Shown in pieces: positions 35,060-48,912 of a DNA stretch of 64,000 nt. The notes beneath the pieces are model-generated. The model was not told the origin of the DNA. It saw nothing but the letters and a program-made list of their open reading frames with translations, and searched no databases. The DNA lies in contig CANTFL010001332.1 in the NCBI GenBank assembly GCA_947650285.1, positions 1 through 64,000 on the forward strand, written 5' to 3'. The translations under genes were made by a program, and so were the position numbers. Within the stretch, counting starts at the first letter, position 1; every line of letters starts with the position of its first letter. The DNA comes from Hyaloperonospora brassicae. Its lineage: Eukaryota; Oomycota; Peronosporomycetes; Peronosporales; Peronosporaceae.

Positions 35060-38000
35060 CATCATGGGCTTCTGTTTGGGGAACCCAGAACACTAGCCAA
35101 TCCGGGGAGTCTTCCTGCTGGAGCGTTAAGGACGACAAAACCGGAGGTGTATGAATATTGATCGGTCACGGCAAGCGGCAGGTCAGCTAGAAGTGGAACC
35201 GGGAGCTCTGGTCCAGAATGATCATGGTCGTTGTGGTGATTGATGTATTGGCTGTCAACTTTTATTCCCCTAATGACAGGAGTGAGCGATAGAGACTTTT
35301 TCGTCAATTACAGCGATGACCCCGGCCGGGATTAGATGTCATTTTACTCGAAAATTTCATTGTGTCCAAGGTCCTCATATCAGATGATTGACGGGGTGAC
35401 GGTCCGAAAGACAGCAAAGCCCTGCGTTAGCGTCCTTGCTTCATGAATTGAAACCGATGGATGTACAGAACTTAGGGGCGTCGGCCATTGATGATGACAT
35501 AGCGGAAACGACGCACTTTTATAGATTTTAGAAAGCCAGATCGGCCAGCATAATAATTTTTTTCTATTTGCCGAATACATGGACTGCTGCTGTATTCCAA
35601 AAAGTGCCGATGCGTCCCCAGTGGTCCAATCTTAATTGTTCATACATCACTCTCCACGTCTCATTTATCGTCCTAGGGAGGGGCTAGACCGCGTCGACAC
35701 GTACATGTCCATTATCCCATCCTTACGGCTGCTCTATACCAAGCTTACGCAGACATAGTCGACGAGTTGATTCGAAAGGGTGTCAGTAAAAACTTCACAT
35801 AAGCACATAAAACCAAGCGGTGCGTAATTTCAGATGAAGCATCAAACATGTCACATAACGGTATGCACAGCAGGCACGCCAAATCACACAAAAAATATAG
35901 TCGCAGGCTTGCACCCATCTTTACACTTGCCGGGGATACATTCATCTTAGTAAAGAAGAACTTAGAATGTCACGAACCATTTGCGCAAGGTTGCAGTTGA
36001 GACGAACATTTTAAACGTCTACGGTACCAGTTTAAGCGGGCCTCTAACTGGTAAAAGGACCAAACTATTTTTGAAACTGCAGATACTTACTGGGTAGGCT
36101 TTCAAGCGCGGGGACTTAATCGCTAACCACTTTGCATCAGTATTAAAGTCAATATTCAGTCAAATCCACAGCACAGTTCAAGGCATTGCGTTGGCTAAGC
36201 AAATGCGGGATTTTTTTATCAGACACCCCCAAATATTCTCCATCAGGAATTTGATTTTCTCCTTATGGAACCTTTCTTTAAAAGTCGCTCAATAGATTTC
36301 GTCACTCAATCGGCATAATAATGCGAACCGTGCGCAGCAACAAACATTTTGTCATACATTTTCAGTCGTTACTTGCACTGGCGCTCGTCACCATTGGCAA
36401 GAAAATATTACAAGGGCGAATGAATCCCGCCTCCTTCTCTCGAAAAACATTCATTCCCTTACGCAAGAAGGGAGATCCGACGGATGCTATGGATTACCGA
36501 TTAATCGCCTTGATGCAAACGGGCTACAACGTGGTCGCCAGTAAAATGAGTGGTCTAAAATGAATCTACCATTATCCTAAAAGGGCTTTTTATTATAGAA
36601 ATGAAATTATCGCATCGCGTGAAATGGGTAATTGGAAATCATTCACGACACCTCACAGAATTTCGTTCATGGCAGACAGGTGTAAAAATATGTTGGAAGT
36701 GTAGTTGTCACATCCGACACTCCCTTCCGGTCGAGGCCCCAGCTGCCAGGTTTTGTACTTATCGTAGGTAATATGTAATGGTAAACTAAGTCCTAGAAGA
36801 TTCATTGTCGTTAAGCGCAGGATAGATAAAGATCGCACTAGTAGATTTAAATAGCCACCGATTAGGACCTCATCGGGAAAGGGGGCGAAACACGTTCTGT
36901 CTGGCGCGCGTTTTAATATAATAGTCATGTCCCATACTTTCATGATTTTCAACAAAACATTCAAGACAATGAAGGCGCATCTAATAATCGAAGACTCGAG
37001 AAGCGGGTAGTGAACCTGCAGATAGCTGAGCCATCTTGCGACTTAAGTTATGCAAGGCACATTACACGGTCTCAAGTTAGTTTTGGTAGATGTTGCTGCG
37101 TCTTTTTAGTATGCGCGGAAGCATTTCTTGTTATTATACAAAACTCAACGACGACATAACAGCAAATTTCTTGGTGGACGGCGAAAGGTCCAATCCAATT
37201 CCTGGTGACACAGGCATCCGAAGATGGTGCTCGCTATCTCCGCTGTTATCCGTACAATTCGCCGAAATACTTGCAAATGCACTGATGCAAAACAATCAGA
37301 TTGGCGGTTTGCAAAACCCTGCATCCTGACCATGAGCAGAAGTGTTCGACTTTTATGGGTGATTCGACGGTATTCTTATAGGTGAAGGACGATCAAATTG
37401 CGCTCATCATGAACATTGTAAAGCGATTTGGAGAACTTACCCGTCTCCGTGAACAACCGGAAAATAGCGCTTTTAATATAACTCAATACAGCGGTCGCGC
37501 TTACCGACTTTATAGTCAACACCGTGCTGCAAGACGGACACACGACTCTTACTTGAGTTGTCAAGTCGGGTCCGGTGACCACGTAGACGCTAATTGGGCT
37601 TTAAAAATAAGAAAAATTGAGCAGAACTTTGCTGTAGCGGCTAGTATATCAAATAGTATCGCGGTCAGGATAGTACTGCCCAATACAATCATGCTACAAG
37701 CGGTACTATTTACATCAGCAATTTAAGGCTCTCCCGACAATCTAGGAGCGAACTGCACAACAGAAAGTGTTTATCTTGCACCACTCCATTCCAACCGGTA
37801 GCAGCAGACATAAATTCGACTTAGGCTTGATGTACACGCCACGGGTAGCGTGTAAGATAGGATTGGTCTCCATTGACATCGCAATTTGTACTCATAAATT
37901 CAAGATTAAATTAAATTGGCTGTTACTGCAACGCAATAGCTACTATCATGCGCGGTCATCGTAGAAATCTCAAGGTATCGAAGCCTCAGATACGTGGCTT
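35060..38000 (+). pseudogene. LINE-type retrotransposon relic (endonuclease and reverse transcriptase)
   Basis: Plus-strand fragments in LINE order. Endonuclease: WSVKDDKTGGV and VNFYSPNDRSER (about 35257-35290), LQR and GLDVILLENF further on. Reverse transcriptase: TFIPLRKKGDPTDAMDYRLI (36450-36510), FLVDGERSNPIPGDTG and WCSLSPLLSVQFAEILANAL (37170-37290), FMGDSTVFL (the FADD box, first Asp replaced by Gly), then KRFGELTRLREQPENSAFN (37420-37480). Many stops. The relic probably continues past 38000 but I could not place its end or a poly-A tail. Confidence 0.65.
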
Positions 38001-41000
38001 CTACCACCTGAGATTGCTTTAGCACACAGTCACATCGGTCCTTAAGGCCCTCAATCGAGAATCAGGGCAAAATTAAGCGCGTGGATCGTGACACCATTGG
38101 ACGAATGGAGAAGCATTGAGCAGTACCAGATATCTCGCTTGAACGACTTCGAATCAACAAAGTGGCTACCAAAACGGGTCACTATTTGCTCCTGAAAATA
38201 TGCGAGAAAATAATGACTCTTCAATCCACTTACACTCAGGAACACATAAATGTTTGGGCCTCGTATCGATGGTAAATAAATCCTGAGCATCGTAAATGAC
38301 AAGAACGAAATGTGCTCTTAGTGGAGGAGTACCTACTATTTCGCGCATGCACCAATAAAGACTTATCTCCACATTGGACTACATGATACGGGTGCCATGT
38401 ATGGGATTTCCCATCTGACACGCCGTACTTAAATCGGGTCTTCAGGAGTCTTTCATGTAGTGGCGAGTCCGTAAGTGACCGTCGCAAAGATAATGCGAAT
38501 CCTGGCACGGCACATACTTTAAAACGTATCGGTAGTAGTTCTGAAGTATATGTATCCTCTTTAGATTCCTGGGTTGTTTTACTAGCACCGTCAATCATAT
38601 TCAAGCAAATTAGTTTTTAAATGAATAGAGAGATTTCAATAAGAACATTTTGAAAAAATAAAATCCACCTAGCAGTTGGAATATAATAATAGCGATACAA
38701 AAATTTCTGTCAGTGTGCTGACGTCCACCAACTTACAAATCGATGCCAATTTTAGGCTATCTGAAGCACGTTGCTAATGGCGTAATTGATGGTATAATCG
38801 CTTTTATATTATAACTAATGCGATGTCATCTAGTGCCGAACGAGAATTTCTTGACTTGCTGTATCGAATCTTTCGACGCCACCTCACTAATTGTGCCTCA
38901 GACTTGACTTTTCATACGGTTCGCGCAATAACCATTTACTCAGAACGAGTGATGTGTGCACCACTATGTATGCCAAGATGTATTAGGTTCATATTACGAT
39001 TAATGGTGATGTCAATCCGAGCATCTTATATCCGATAAAATTAGTATCAACTACTTTATGCATTTTACTTTTATAAAGTTGGTCGGCTTTTTTAGCTTTA
39101 TCTGTGATCTTCGTCGCAACATTAATGTTTTAGCGGCGCATTCACATAGAATTCGAAACATATAATCGTTTGACATATTTTGATCGATTTGTAACGAGTG
39201 TGAGCCCATCACAAGTCATTGAAATGCAAAATAAGTCAATGTGACCATTCTTTAACAACATAAATTATTCAATGTTCGTCTTGCTGAGTAGATTATAAAC
39301 GATGCGTGCGTTCGAACACGTTTCAGCAGCCTCTCGTAAAGGAGGAAATAGCCAAATGATTGTGCCGCCTTTTAGCGCAGACTACTCAGACTCAGATTGT
39401 TGATGCTCAGTGCATTGGCGAACTAAAACCTGCCGGGAAAAATTAAAATTCATCTGCTAAAAATGAATAGGCTTTCGAATTCTTGCATGTATATCGTCCA
39501 TGGGGGTATATACATTACTAATAGCCTCCTGATAGAACGAAGACAAAATTGTTCTTTTTTTATTTCTTAGTGGTTGTTTCAGCGAAACATGTCATTACAT
39601 TCAATGTAATTCATATTAGACGTCAATACATGCTAAATAATACCTCAATTTATGCTTAAATTAATTGGCTTAGTGAATGAACAATCACATAAGGGATATT
39701 CCCCGCAAGTGTACACTGCTTCTATTAGATGCAGTGTACATTGCATGCTCATTCATCGAGCAGTTCTCACGTTACAACTGCAAAAATTTGATATTTTTAT
39801 GATATGAATTATGATGTCACATGATGAGTCTACAATTTTCCGATACCACATTCCTATCACTGTAAATCATAGGATTCTCTAATCGAGTATATTCTTGGTA
39901 GAACACTTTCTTTAAATTCATCAGTGATCATTTGTTATCGAACTACATTATTTTAATCATATATAATGTAGTACAAAAATAATTTGTTAGGATTAAAAGT
40001 AGAAACCTTCATTAAAACAATCCACTCGACTACCATCCGCAGACTTACCCTTCTGTATCCGAAGCCCTCCCCAAGACAATTGTATAAATGCCTTAGAGAC
40101 TGCAAATGCGATTAGTACAGATCATCTGTCCCTGTTGACTCCAATCTGATGTAAGTCATGCCTTATGTTCGAATGGACGTAGTCATCGAAGTTTATTTCC
40201 GAAATTGATGTTTAATGTGCAATCAACTAGTGATAATAATATTTGTGACTTTCATTACACTCTTTCATACAATGACGGTTTTCGCAACTCGCCTTAGTTA
40301 TCATTCAAAGACTTGTAAAGTGCCGGCAAAAGGAAGCAAATAGCTGCATTAACCAGAAAGGTGTTGCATTGCTGGACGAAAAAATAATTAAACCTCGCTG
40401 AGGGCGTGACCCAGGTTTTTATTTACAACATCATCCAATTATTTGCTGAGCTCTGGGCAATGATCTTGAGCATCCCTATCGCTAAGAAATAGCGCATGTC
40501 CAACACCCAGTGGCGGGGGAGGCAAAGACGTTCTGGGTATAGTACTGCCAGCATCGTGGATATATCCTCACTATGGATCTGATGTGAGAATATAGTCAGA
40601 GATATGCCGAATTACTTTAAACTTGTAGGACATCATCAATTTCACGCAAATATGGACCATAACATATTTTGCAACATCACGAAATTTGTGCTATTCTCAT
40701 TCACCACGCAAGCAAATTATCAAACGAAGATCTTCGTAACAGGTTTTACCTAGTCTGTTGCGTTTACTGTTGGGTATTCCCTTTGTGATATAAACAACGT
40801 TTTGAGTCGTGAAGTCTATTATTAACCTTGTTGTATATGGATCATGCTGATTCACCCAATATTTGTAGGATTTCTAATGCAGCATGACACCAAGTAGGAC
40901 TATAATTTCGACATAGATTGAGAGAGACAAATAAGTAAAGATCTATAAATACAATGTGTTTCTCCAAATTAACTTATATAATTATCTGCTGGCACTACAG

Positions 41001-44000
41001 AAGCGTACCACCGTATCTTTCACATCGAATCATGACGTGTCCAAACGGCTACAGCCATTTTTAATTGGATGAGCCATTAATCGCGGTAGTTCAATAAAAG
41101 AATCTCGATGAGTAGTCGGTAATAACTTAGTAGTAACTACGTGATAGCACGGGTGAGAAGGCTATTTAAAAACAACATTTGATGTTAACAAAGTTATGAA
41201 GAACGTCTTGTGCCATAATATGCGTCCATTTATCTTGCAAACACATGACTTGGTAGCTAAGAGTGAGGGAGTGTCGGATCTTTTTTAATTGACAATGCAC
41301 CAACCACATAATGGAGGGCCTGACACGGACATATGTCACACTTCAGCTTCTTTCGCCTAATCTGACCTCAAAAGTTCGATTAATGTATGCGGGCATAATG
41401 GTCGCTTGTAAAGCTTTTACTCGCGTTACCATCCTCAGAAAGCTCTGTATTGCGACGAAACGAGCCAAAATCGGTAGTATTCACAAATTCGATTAGCTAA
41501 CAGCCATGTGCCTATCATTCTGCTTGGACGGACATTTCGACCAGCACGATTGATAGCCCCACAGTAGAACATTCGTGTAGCCGACAAGATTTCATGTCTG
41601 GAGAGATGAAGTAGAACATGGGATTCGTAAAAGAAGACTGAAAGGAAGAGTGACCTTAGTAGCAGGTTCTGATAACAAGCTTAAACAGCTGTGGTCCCGC
41701 AATCGGATATAAATAAATAATTGTACAGACTTCGTAAAGGAATACGAGAGTGCTAAGCCAGAGCTCAATAATTAAGAGATGCTGGATGCAGTGCAAATGA
41801 AGGAGTAAGGGACGGAAAGAGCTGCAGCAGTTGAGGGTGTGGATACAGACATGTTCACCAAGGCCGAGAAGTCACCGTATAGGTGGAGAGGACACCTGGC
41901 TCGATCTGTAACGGGGTTACACGTTTGCTGGTAGTCGACAATAGGTGTGGTGCACACAAGGGTTGGGGATCCCATAAAGTGATATTCGAACACAGTGTCA
42001 ATTGTTGAAGACTGATGTCTGTCAACCATTGATTACGAGATCTTTTGAGAGGTTTCATTTAGGACATTAGCGAGTAGGTTAATTACGTTGTTCTAAGGTG
42101 TTCTCTTCGGTTATAAGAAGATATATAGTTCTTTTCCCCTTTTGATCACTGAAAGAAACGTGCCTTACGAGGCGTCTTTGATCGGTAGGAGCTAGCAATA
42201 CTTATAAAGGTAGCTTCTCCTTGTGCACTATGTGCTGTGATTCTTTTGAATCGTTTGGTACCCCTGGAACACGGACCGTAAGCTCTCGAGCTTGTTGACT
42301 CTCTGAGTTGGGTTTGTAGAACCAAAGGTACTCGTAGAGCGTTAAGTCTTCCTCTGGATTAAGGAGCTGTGTAGCTCCGCTACATTATCTGTCTCAAAAC
42401 AGCATTTTTCTGCCTGCTAGATACTCCGCAACCCTCAGGTTGACATTCGCATATTTAATACGATACAATCCACCGTCGATAATTATCTTGATAAACCTAT
42501 TTACCCAGCCTCGGTAGATAAATCTCATTATATAACCTTATAGCTGGCTTCTTCGCTATAACTAATAAGGTATCAGTTAGCAACTATAGACTGTAAACGG
42601 TCGACATTAATTCCTATACTTAGCGGAGTCTGTAAGTTTTCGGGGGGAAAAGAAAGTTATTAAAATGAAAGACTGTGTTCATTGTAATGATGCTGACCTG
42701 TGACCGAGACAACGTAACCTACCTTCAGCGGCACAACCCATCGTTAATCGGTCGTCCAACCTGATTTACATAGTGATTCTATCAATGAGGTAAAACGAGG
42801 AACAGGCACCGACGTCGAGCGGACAAGCGTATGTGCATAACTCGCAGGTGTGCTGTACAGCAACCGAAACGATTTGCACGGCTGGTATGATAACGTGTAC
42901 GCGCAATCTTGGCCACTTGAGTCCAACGCAGTGTCACCGCAACTTGTACGGCCGGCCTGACGATATCTTGAACTGCTGCGCGCTCGAGACTGCGTAAACC
43001 GCACATTGATGTGATACAGTAGCTATCGCACATGTTACGTTTTAGGAAGACTGCATAGGTTGTGAAAGTCAAGATGATGGGGCGGGGACCGGCCCCTGTT
43101 CAGTCACCCGAAAGTAGTGGGTTTCTAAACGAACGGCCATTCCACCTCCGTCACAAATTAGAACCCATGGATCACTCGACCCAATAGGCAGTCTTACTTG
43201 TCAGGTAAGACGTCAGTTTCCTTACTCATTGAGTTTAAGCCGACTTTCCACTCCCGCTCCGGCGCAGCGCTATATGCTTTATACGTCCTTACGAACAACT
43301 AGTGCAAGTTTGACTAGCTGCACGCCTCTGCGAACGGAGCTCTGACTCCTGTCTCTCTGAACCACAACAAACTCATAGATCGACTGATACAGTCCACGAC
43401 CGCCTTTGCTGCGCTCGGGAGAGCAGGGTATTCAGACCAATGCATTACAAATGTCATCGACCGACGCCGAAGCATCAAAGTGTGACGTGCGAAAAAGTCG
43501 TGCAGCCACATTCTCGACAACGAACGTGGATTGTGCTTCACACACGCTTGATAGCCTTTGCACATAGCACTTGCTCTCCATCTGGTCTCCGATTCCATTG
43601 ACCGACATCCGATAGAAGCGCATTTGTCAATGGTGCTGCTGCAAAGCAACCCACATCCAGTCCATATCCAATTGACCGGTCGCATTGTTTGGCTGTCGGT
43701 CACTCTCACACTGGCCGGTCAAGTAACTCAAAGAGACGAGGGCCTATCTCTGACACAATCTTCACAATCATGACAATGAGTACCGTTTGACAGCACAGCT
43801 ACCATTGTTCGCCATTCTCCTCGTTCTTGTTCAGCACGCTTCTTCTTCCTTTCTTGCTCGCCGCTGTTCAACCTTCTTGATACAGCAAGAAAGTATCGCC
43901 ACCACCAAGCGTTGTCCACAGCAAAAGATGCTGATCATACTTAGCCTCTTCTAGTATCGCATGACGACAATGGTCACGAATGTCTCATGACTTGCTGCAA

Positions 44001-44089
44001 CGCGCTGTTCAATAGCGACCTAGATCGGGACCTGGACGACCACCATTGTCGATTGCTACAATCACACGCAACTATTTGCTAAGTCTCAT
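38001..44089. other. Gene-free sequence, AT-rich to about 42.7 kb
   Basis: No frame with a domain. GC rises from about 42.7 kb. Short frames at 42744-43072 and 43314-43709 (-) look somewhat protein-like but match nothing I know. 42100-42700 resembles promoter/LTR-type sequence without a partner copy. Confidence 0.45.
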
Positions 44090-44397
44090 GTCTGTCTGTC
44101 TGAAAGATGCGGAGGCAAAGAGGAACAACGATATTTCGATGTAGATTGAGGAGTCATCAAGGGAGCTAGAGATGAAATCTCAGCTGACACAGCTGCGTCT
44201 ACGGAGTCCCGTGTCGATTCGGATCTTCTTGATGGCAAGGAAAGAAGGGGGAGTACTCGGCTGAACGAAACTGACCGAAGACGAGATCCTGCAAGAGCTT
44301 CAAGTGGCGGGTGAAGATGAGGACGAAAGGACCCACACAAATGTGGCGCCGGCTGTAGAACTATTACCTAGACGAAGAATAAGCGCTCTCCGTGATG

Positions 44398-44740
44398 CGT
44401 GCGGTCCAACTGATGTATCGACGAAAGTCACCAGACTGCTATACCATTCTCCGCGCCTTTGTCTCGGTACTTGCAATGCACAGCATCCGATTACTTATAA
44501 TGGACATCGCTCAAGCACGTTCTTTCATTCTGACAAGGCATGTAAACCATGACGACGATAGTGCCTTGTACGTATCCTAACCATTACAGTGCGCCAATAG
44601 CAAAGGCATCTCTTTGTGCAAAGTTGCGTCGCCCATTCCAAGCAGAACTATCGATAAACTACAAGCTCTGGAGCTCGCTCTTGCATACAAGAAATCCGGA
44701 CGAGGCCGGTAGACGCCAATTTGACAGCACGTCCGAGACT
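44398..44740 (+). pseudogene. copia reverse transcriptase fragment
   Basis: Plus-strand frame contains FVSVLAMHSIRLLIMDIAQ, matching the F.PV...SIRLL..IAQ start of the copia polymerase, then, after a shift, AKLRRPFQAELSINYKLWSS LLHT, matching the LYGLKQ...WN..LH block. Flanks from about 44100 may belong to it. Non-functional. Confidence 0.5.
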
Positions 44741-45282
44741 AAAGCGCGATCGAGGACACCGTGTCGAAGGAAGCACTGCCCACAATGTTGCAAAAGTGCA
44801 TGATGTGGATAACGCGCGCTGTAAGCGACTATTGCACTCTGGAATAACGAACAACCTAAAGCAAGTTGACGACGTGGACGTCAGAAACGGCCACGCGACT
44901 CGATGACCGCCAATACGTCATCTTGGATCGCGGCAATGACGTTGCTAGGTCGTGCACATATTCATGGACTTAATGGAAGCAATGCCCAGCGACTCTGCAG
45001 CATACGTTCTCCTCGTCTCGCGCTTCGATCCGCTTCGCTCAATATTGACTGACGTTCTGACTATTGCAGCAGGTGCAGCGGGTACCTTAGAAAAGAGGAC
45101 CACCGCGACTGCAAGCCCGACAGCAACGACGCAATCGACAGTTCGATCGAAATCGATCGATACATGTTGCGCTCTCGGTGTGTGCGCCTCTTCAACAAAC
45201 AAAGTGCTCAACGATCTTCTTTCGCTTATTGTTTGGCTTTTACATTGACACGCAGTTTCTATAGCCATGTTCCGCCGCCAAA

Positions 45283-47973
45283 ATGGCTTCCGTTTGTCGC
45301 TCAGCTGCTAAGTACTGCTTTGGACGCACCACACAGCCCGTACTTAACGCCCGTGCAGTGGCTGGTCCATCGTCACGCCACATGGACGTGCAACTCGAGC
45401 AGGTCCAGCGCGTGGCGGCGCTCCAGGCCCGCCGCCGCGAGGAACTGGACGCGCTCAAGCACGAGCGTAAAGAGCGCGACAAGACGTCTGTGACGGCCAA
45501 CTTTAGCGGGAAGCAGAAGAAGCAGCAGCTCCGTGCGCGCAAAGAGCGACTGGCCGCTCGGCGAGACCACGAGGCGGCGCTGGACCTGCAGAGCGCGCAA
45601 TACGAAGCGTTTTACGCCGACACAGTGCCGTTCAATGAGGTTCGAGAAGAGCGAGTCGATGACGCAAAGGACGTTCGCGCCTCAATGGACTTTTTCGCGC
45701 GCGAGAACGATCTGGACAACGACCTCAGTGCCCGTTTGAAGCTCACGGTGGCGCTGGGCAAGAACAATAAGGACGCAGTGGGCAAAGAGCTCTCGAGCTT
45801 CTTTGTGAAGGAAACCAAGGAGCAGATTCAGCTGAGGCTGATGGAGGGACAAGGACCGCTGGATGTGATGAAGCGAGAGACGCCGCTGCTGGCGGTCGAA
45901 AGTGCACGCGACCCGATTCTGGACCACCCCAAGCGACCACAGTGGACGTACACAATGTCCAAGGAAAAAGGTGTGTGGTGTGCGAAGTGATGTTGGGAGA
46001 GAACGAGTCACTTTGGTGTTGTTGTCGTTGTTGTTGTCGTTGTTGACTTGAGTGTATCGTGGTTGCTTGTGGACTGGTTGTTCTAGTGGACAACAACGAA
46101 AGCATCATGTTCGATCAGTGGCTGACTAAGATACATGACAAGTACGACAATGAGCACCTGAACCACTTTGAACACAATTTGGAGGTCTGGCGTGAGCTGT
46201 GGCGCGTCATTGAGCGAGCGACGCACGTCGTAATCGTGGCTGATGTGCGCAACCCACTGCTGCATATCCCAGCTTCCGTTTACGACCTCGTGACGAAAGA
46301 GCTGAAGAAGCCGATGGTTGTCGTGCTGAACAAGATCGATTTGATTCCAGCTGCTGCGGTCCAGCTCTGGAAGCGCTACTTGTCTGGACGGTTTCCTCTT
46401 GCCCAACTTGTCTGCTTCTCATCGCGCTTACAAGCTGTGTATGGCGATACTAGTGTGAGCACCCGACGCCGTGTCCTCAGGTGAGAAAGGTAGTGATACA
46501 ATGAGACTGGACTTTGTTGGGCGAATTTTCATTGTTTCTTTGACGCCTGCAGCAAGAAGCTGGATGTAGGAGACGCGTCGGCGATCAAGGGTGCAGTAGA
46601 TATCCTGGTGGCTTGCGGTATCGAGACCGCAGAGGCACAACAGCTTGTCGAAGAACTGAATGCATGCGCGTTGACACGAGAGGGTTTGCCGCTGCAATCT
46701 GATGCAGCACAAGAGCAAAAGGCAGGTGGAAAACGTCGTAGTAGACGCAAACAGAAGAATCGCGGTGGTACCCGACACGGCAAAGCGAGTAATGATGGCT
46801 CGACCACGCTTTACGAGTGTCAGCACTGCGGTAGCGACGGTGCTGTCGTCGCTTGTATGTCGTGTGCAACTGGCGGGCGGCCAAGCAGTACCGATGCCAA
46901 TGTCAAGGATGAAGCGGACGCTATTGCTCGAGGATATTTGCTATGTACTCGTTGCGACCGTGAGGAGCATGCTGAGCTCAAGGGCCATTACCAGGTACAA
47001 CTACAGTCTGCGTTGGCTGCGATGTCGACGAACCTTCCAGTGCCTGGTAGCGCCGGAACGACGGGCCACGGCCACACACCTAAAGTGACCATCGGCCTTA
47101 TCGGCCATCCAAACGTGGGTAAGTCCAGTGTGTTGAACGCACTCGCGGGCAAGAAGATTGTGAGTGTCTCGCACACGCCGGGACACACGAAACGACTCCA
47201 ATCCATCATGATTGCACCTGAGGTCTGCATTTGCGACTGCCCTGGCCTCGTATTTCCATTTGCTGGCGTGCCAAAGTATCTCCAAGAGCTAAGTGGGTTG
47301 TACCCGTATTCACAGGTAAGAGGTCTTCTTGTGCCGAGCTTTTGGCCCATGCGACTAGATGTTTGTTATTGATTCGGCTTCTGTTTCTGTCTTGTCAGAT
47401 ACGAGAGCCATACTCAGCGGTGCGATTCCTGGCAGAACATGTCGTGCTGGAACAAATTCTGGACTTGAAGCCTCGCACGCAGCTCTTCGATGGGCAGATG
47501 GAGGAACTGGTACGCTCGAGCAGCAATGATCATCACCACGTGTGTCACCACTGACACGTCTTTTCATTCTGCAGGAATGGACGCCGTGGAATATATGTGA
47601 AGCCTATGCAGAGAAGCGTGGGTATCGCACAGACCGTCGTGGTCGGCCCGATCACCAACGAGCAGGATCGGAGCTCGTGCGCGACGCAGTGGACGGTATT
47701 TTGCCTCTGTTCTTTCTTCCTCCCAATTACACTGGGAAAGACATGACGCCACCCAGTGTCGCAACATACTGCAAGTTGGAAGAAGTCTCACTCGAGGAGG
47801 ACGACAGAAGCGCAATTGCTGACGGTGCTAGGTTAGTGGAAGCGGAACACGAGGAGGAGCAGTCAAGGGCACAGCCTGCGAGTGGAAGAAAGCAGCACGC
47901 GGCTCCAGTGAACGCGTTCAGCTTATTGGGTTCCGACTCAAGTGACGACGAAGACGACGGTAACGAAAGCTGA
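45283..47973 (+). CDS. GNL1: GNL1-type circularly permuted GTPase with zinc-finger insert
   Basis: A member of the YlqF/YawG GTPases (GNL1/MMR1 branch), which act in ribosome assembly. Exons: 45283-45970, 46087-46480, 46553-47315, 47399-47509, 47575-47973; 784 residues against about 607 in human GNL1. The N-terminus has the basic block SGKQKKQQLRARKERL. G motifs are in permuted order: G4 LNKIDL (N311, D314), then G1 GHPNVGKSS (545-553), then G3 DCPG (589-592). The C-terminus has REPYSAVRFLAEH, WNICEAYAEKRGY and an acidic tail. Between G4 and G1 is an insert of about 180 residues with CQHC at 450-453 followed by more Cys pairs and CTRCDREEH at 492, like a B-box-type zinc site. An alternative start is the ATG at 45382. 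Confidence 0.88.
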
Positions 47974-48042
47974 GTGAGTCAACTGAGTCGTCCACCGAAT
48001 ATAGATCAGCTCGACGTCTTGCAGTGCAATAGACACATTTGT

Positions 48043-48912
48043 TCATCTTGATATGATCACTTGGTGGATAACGTACAGTTTGGCTCGTTTTACGTCCTCT
48101 TCGGGACATTCTTCTAGCTTCACAGCGGCATCCCTCGCGTCTTCCGTAGGCAGTTCAACCTCTTTGAACCGAAGCCCTGAGTCGATGATCTGCTTTTGCA
48201 CGAGCTCGTGTGACACGTCAGCTCGAGGAATATGGCACAGCACAAACGTGCGCTCTTTGCCATCTGCAGTCAGCAACACTTGCATGACCGTCTGAAAAAG
48301 CAGCGGCAGCAACTCGCGCTTGTAAAGCACGTCACCGGCCAGCACAATGTCGACATCTGAGAACGCACGCGGAAACTCCTCCAGCAGTGTCTGTGCCGAC
48401 GGCTCGTCGCCCCAGAACAGCGAGCGAGCCGTCACGACGCTCTCCACGTCATTCACGTGCACGTTCTTGGTCAGCAGCTCTACAACTTCCTTGTCTCCAT
48501 CTGTAGCCATGCACTGCGCAGCACCGAGCTTCGACGACACGATGCTGCAGATACCCGTGCCAGCGCCGAGTTCCAGTACGCGCTTGTCTTGCACGAGCTC
48601 TGGATGGTGCCATAGATACTGCCGCATCAACACGAACACTGTCAATCATGGTGCCTTTTGACACCAAGAACAAGAGAGAGAGGAGAGAGAGAGAGAGAGA
48701 GGAGCACAGTATTGTACCCGTGATAGAAAGTGAGAGCCTGTCCAGAGCCGCGTGCCCGAGATCTCCGTCACGTTCGCGTCCATCTCTGCCAACATGAAGA
48801 GCGACGCAGCCACCGACAGCTCCTCCATCTGGCACACCTGCACCGCTAGATCGCCCACAGCCACGCGCTTGATCTCGAACTCGACGGACGCGCGCCAGTC
48901 GGTCTCGTCCAT
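48043..48912 (-). CDS. METTL21/METTL22-type protein lysine methyltransferase
   Basis: A SAM-dependent class I methyltransferase of the Methyltransf_16 family, whose members methylate lysines on chaperones, elongation factors and similar proteins. Exons on the minus strand: 48912-48718 and 48618-48043; 256 residues. Exon 1 ends GTRLWTGSHFLSR, exon 2 starts YLWHHPEL, reproducing the family's W..(G/A)..L..YL..HPEL block. Motif I is VLELGAGTG (79-87); an acidic SAM-ribose site ATDGD follows; motif IV region is DIVLAGDVLYKRELLP. The splice acceptor was chosen 18 bp beyond the first AG because only that one restores the family sequence. The intron holds a GA/CT microsatellite (48672-48703). The substrate cannot be told from sequence. 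Its stop and that of GNL1 are convergent, 69 bp apart. Confidence 0.82.

Noticed and set aside
42100..42700. Solo LTR
   Set aside because: Composition and promoter-like look are suggestive, but no second copy, TG...CA ends or target duplication could be found.
43314..43773. Overlapping frames on both strands as a gene
   Set aside because: No domain, no splice chain and neither strand favoured.
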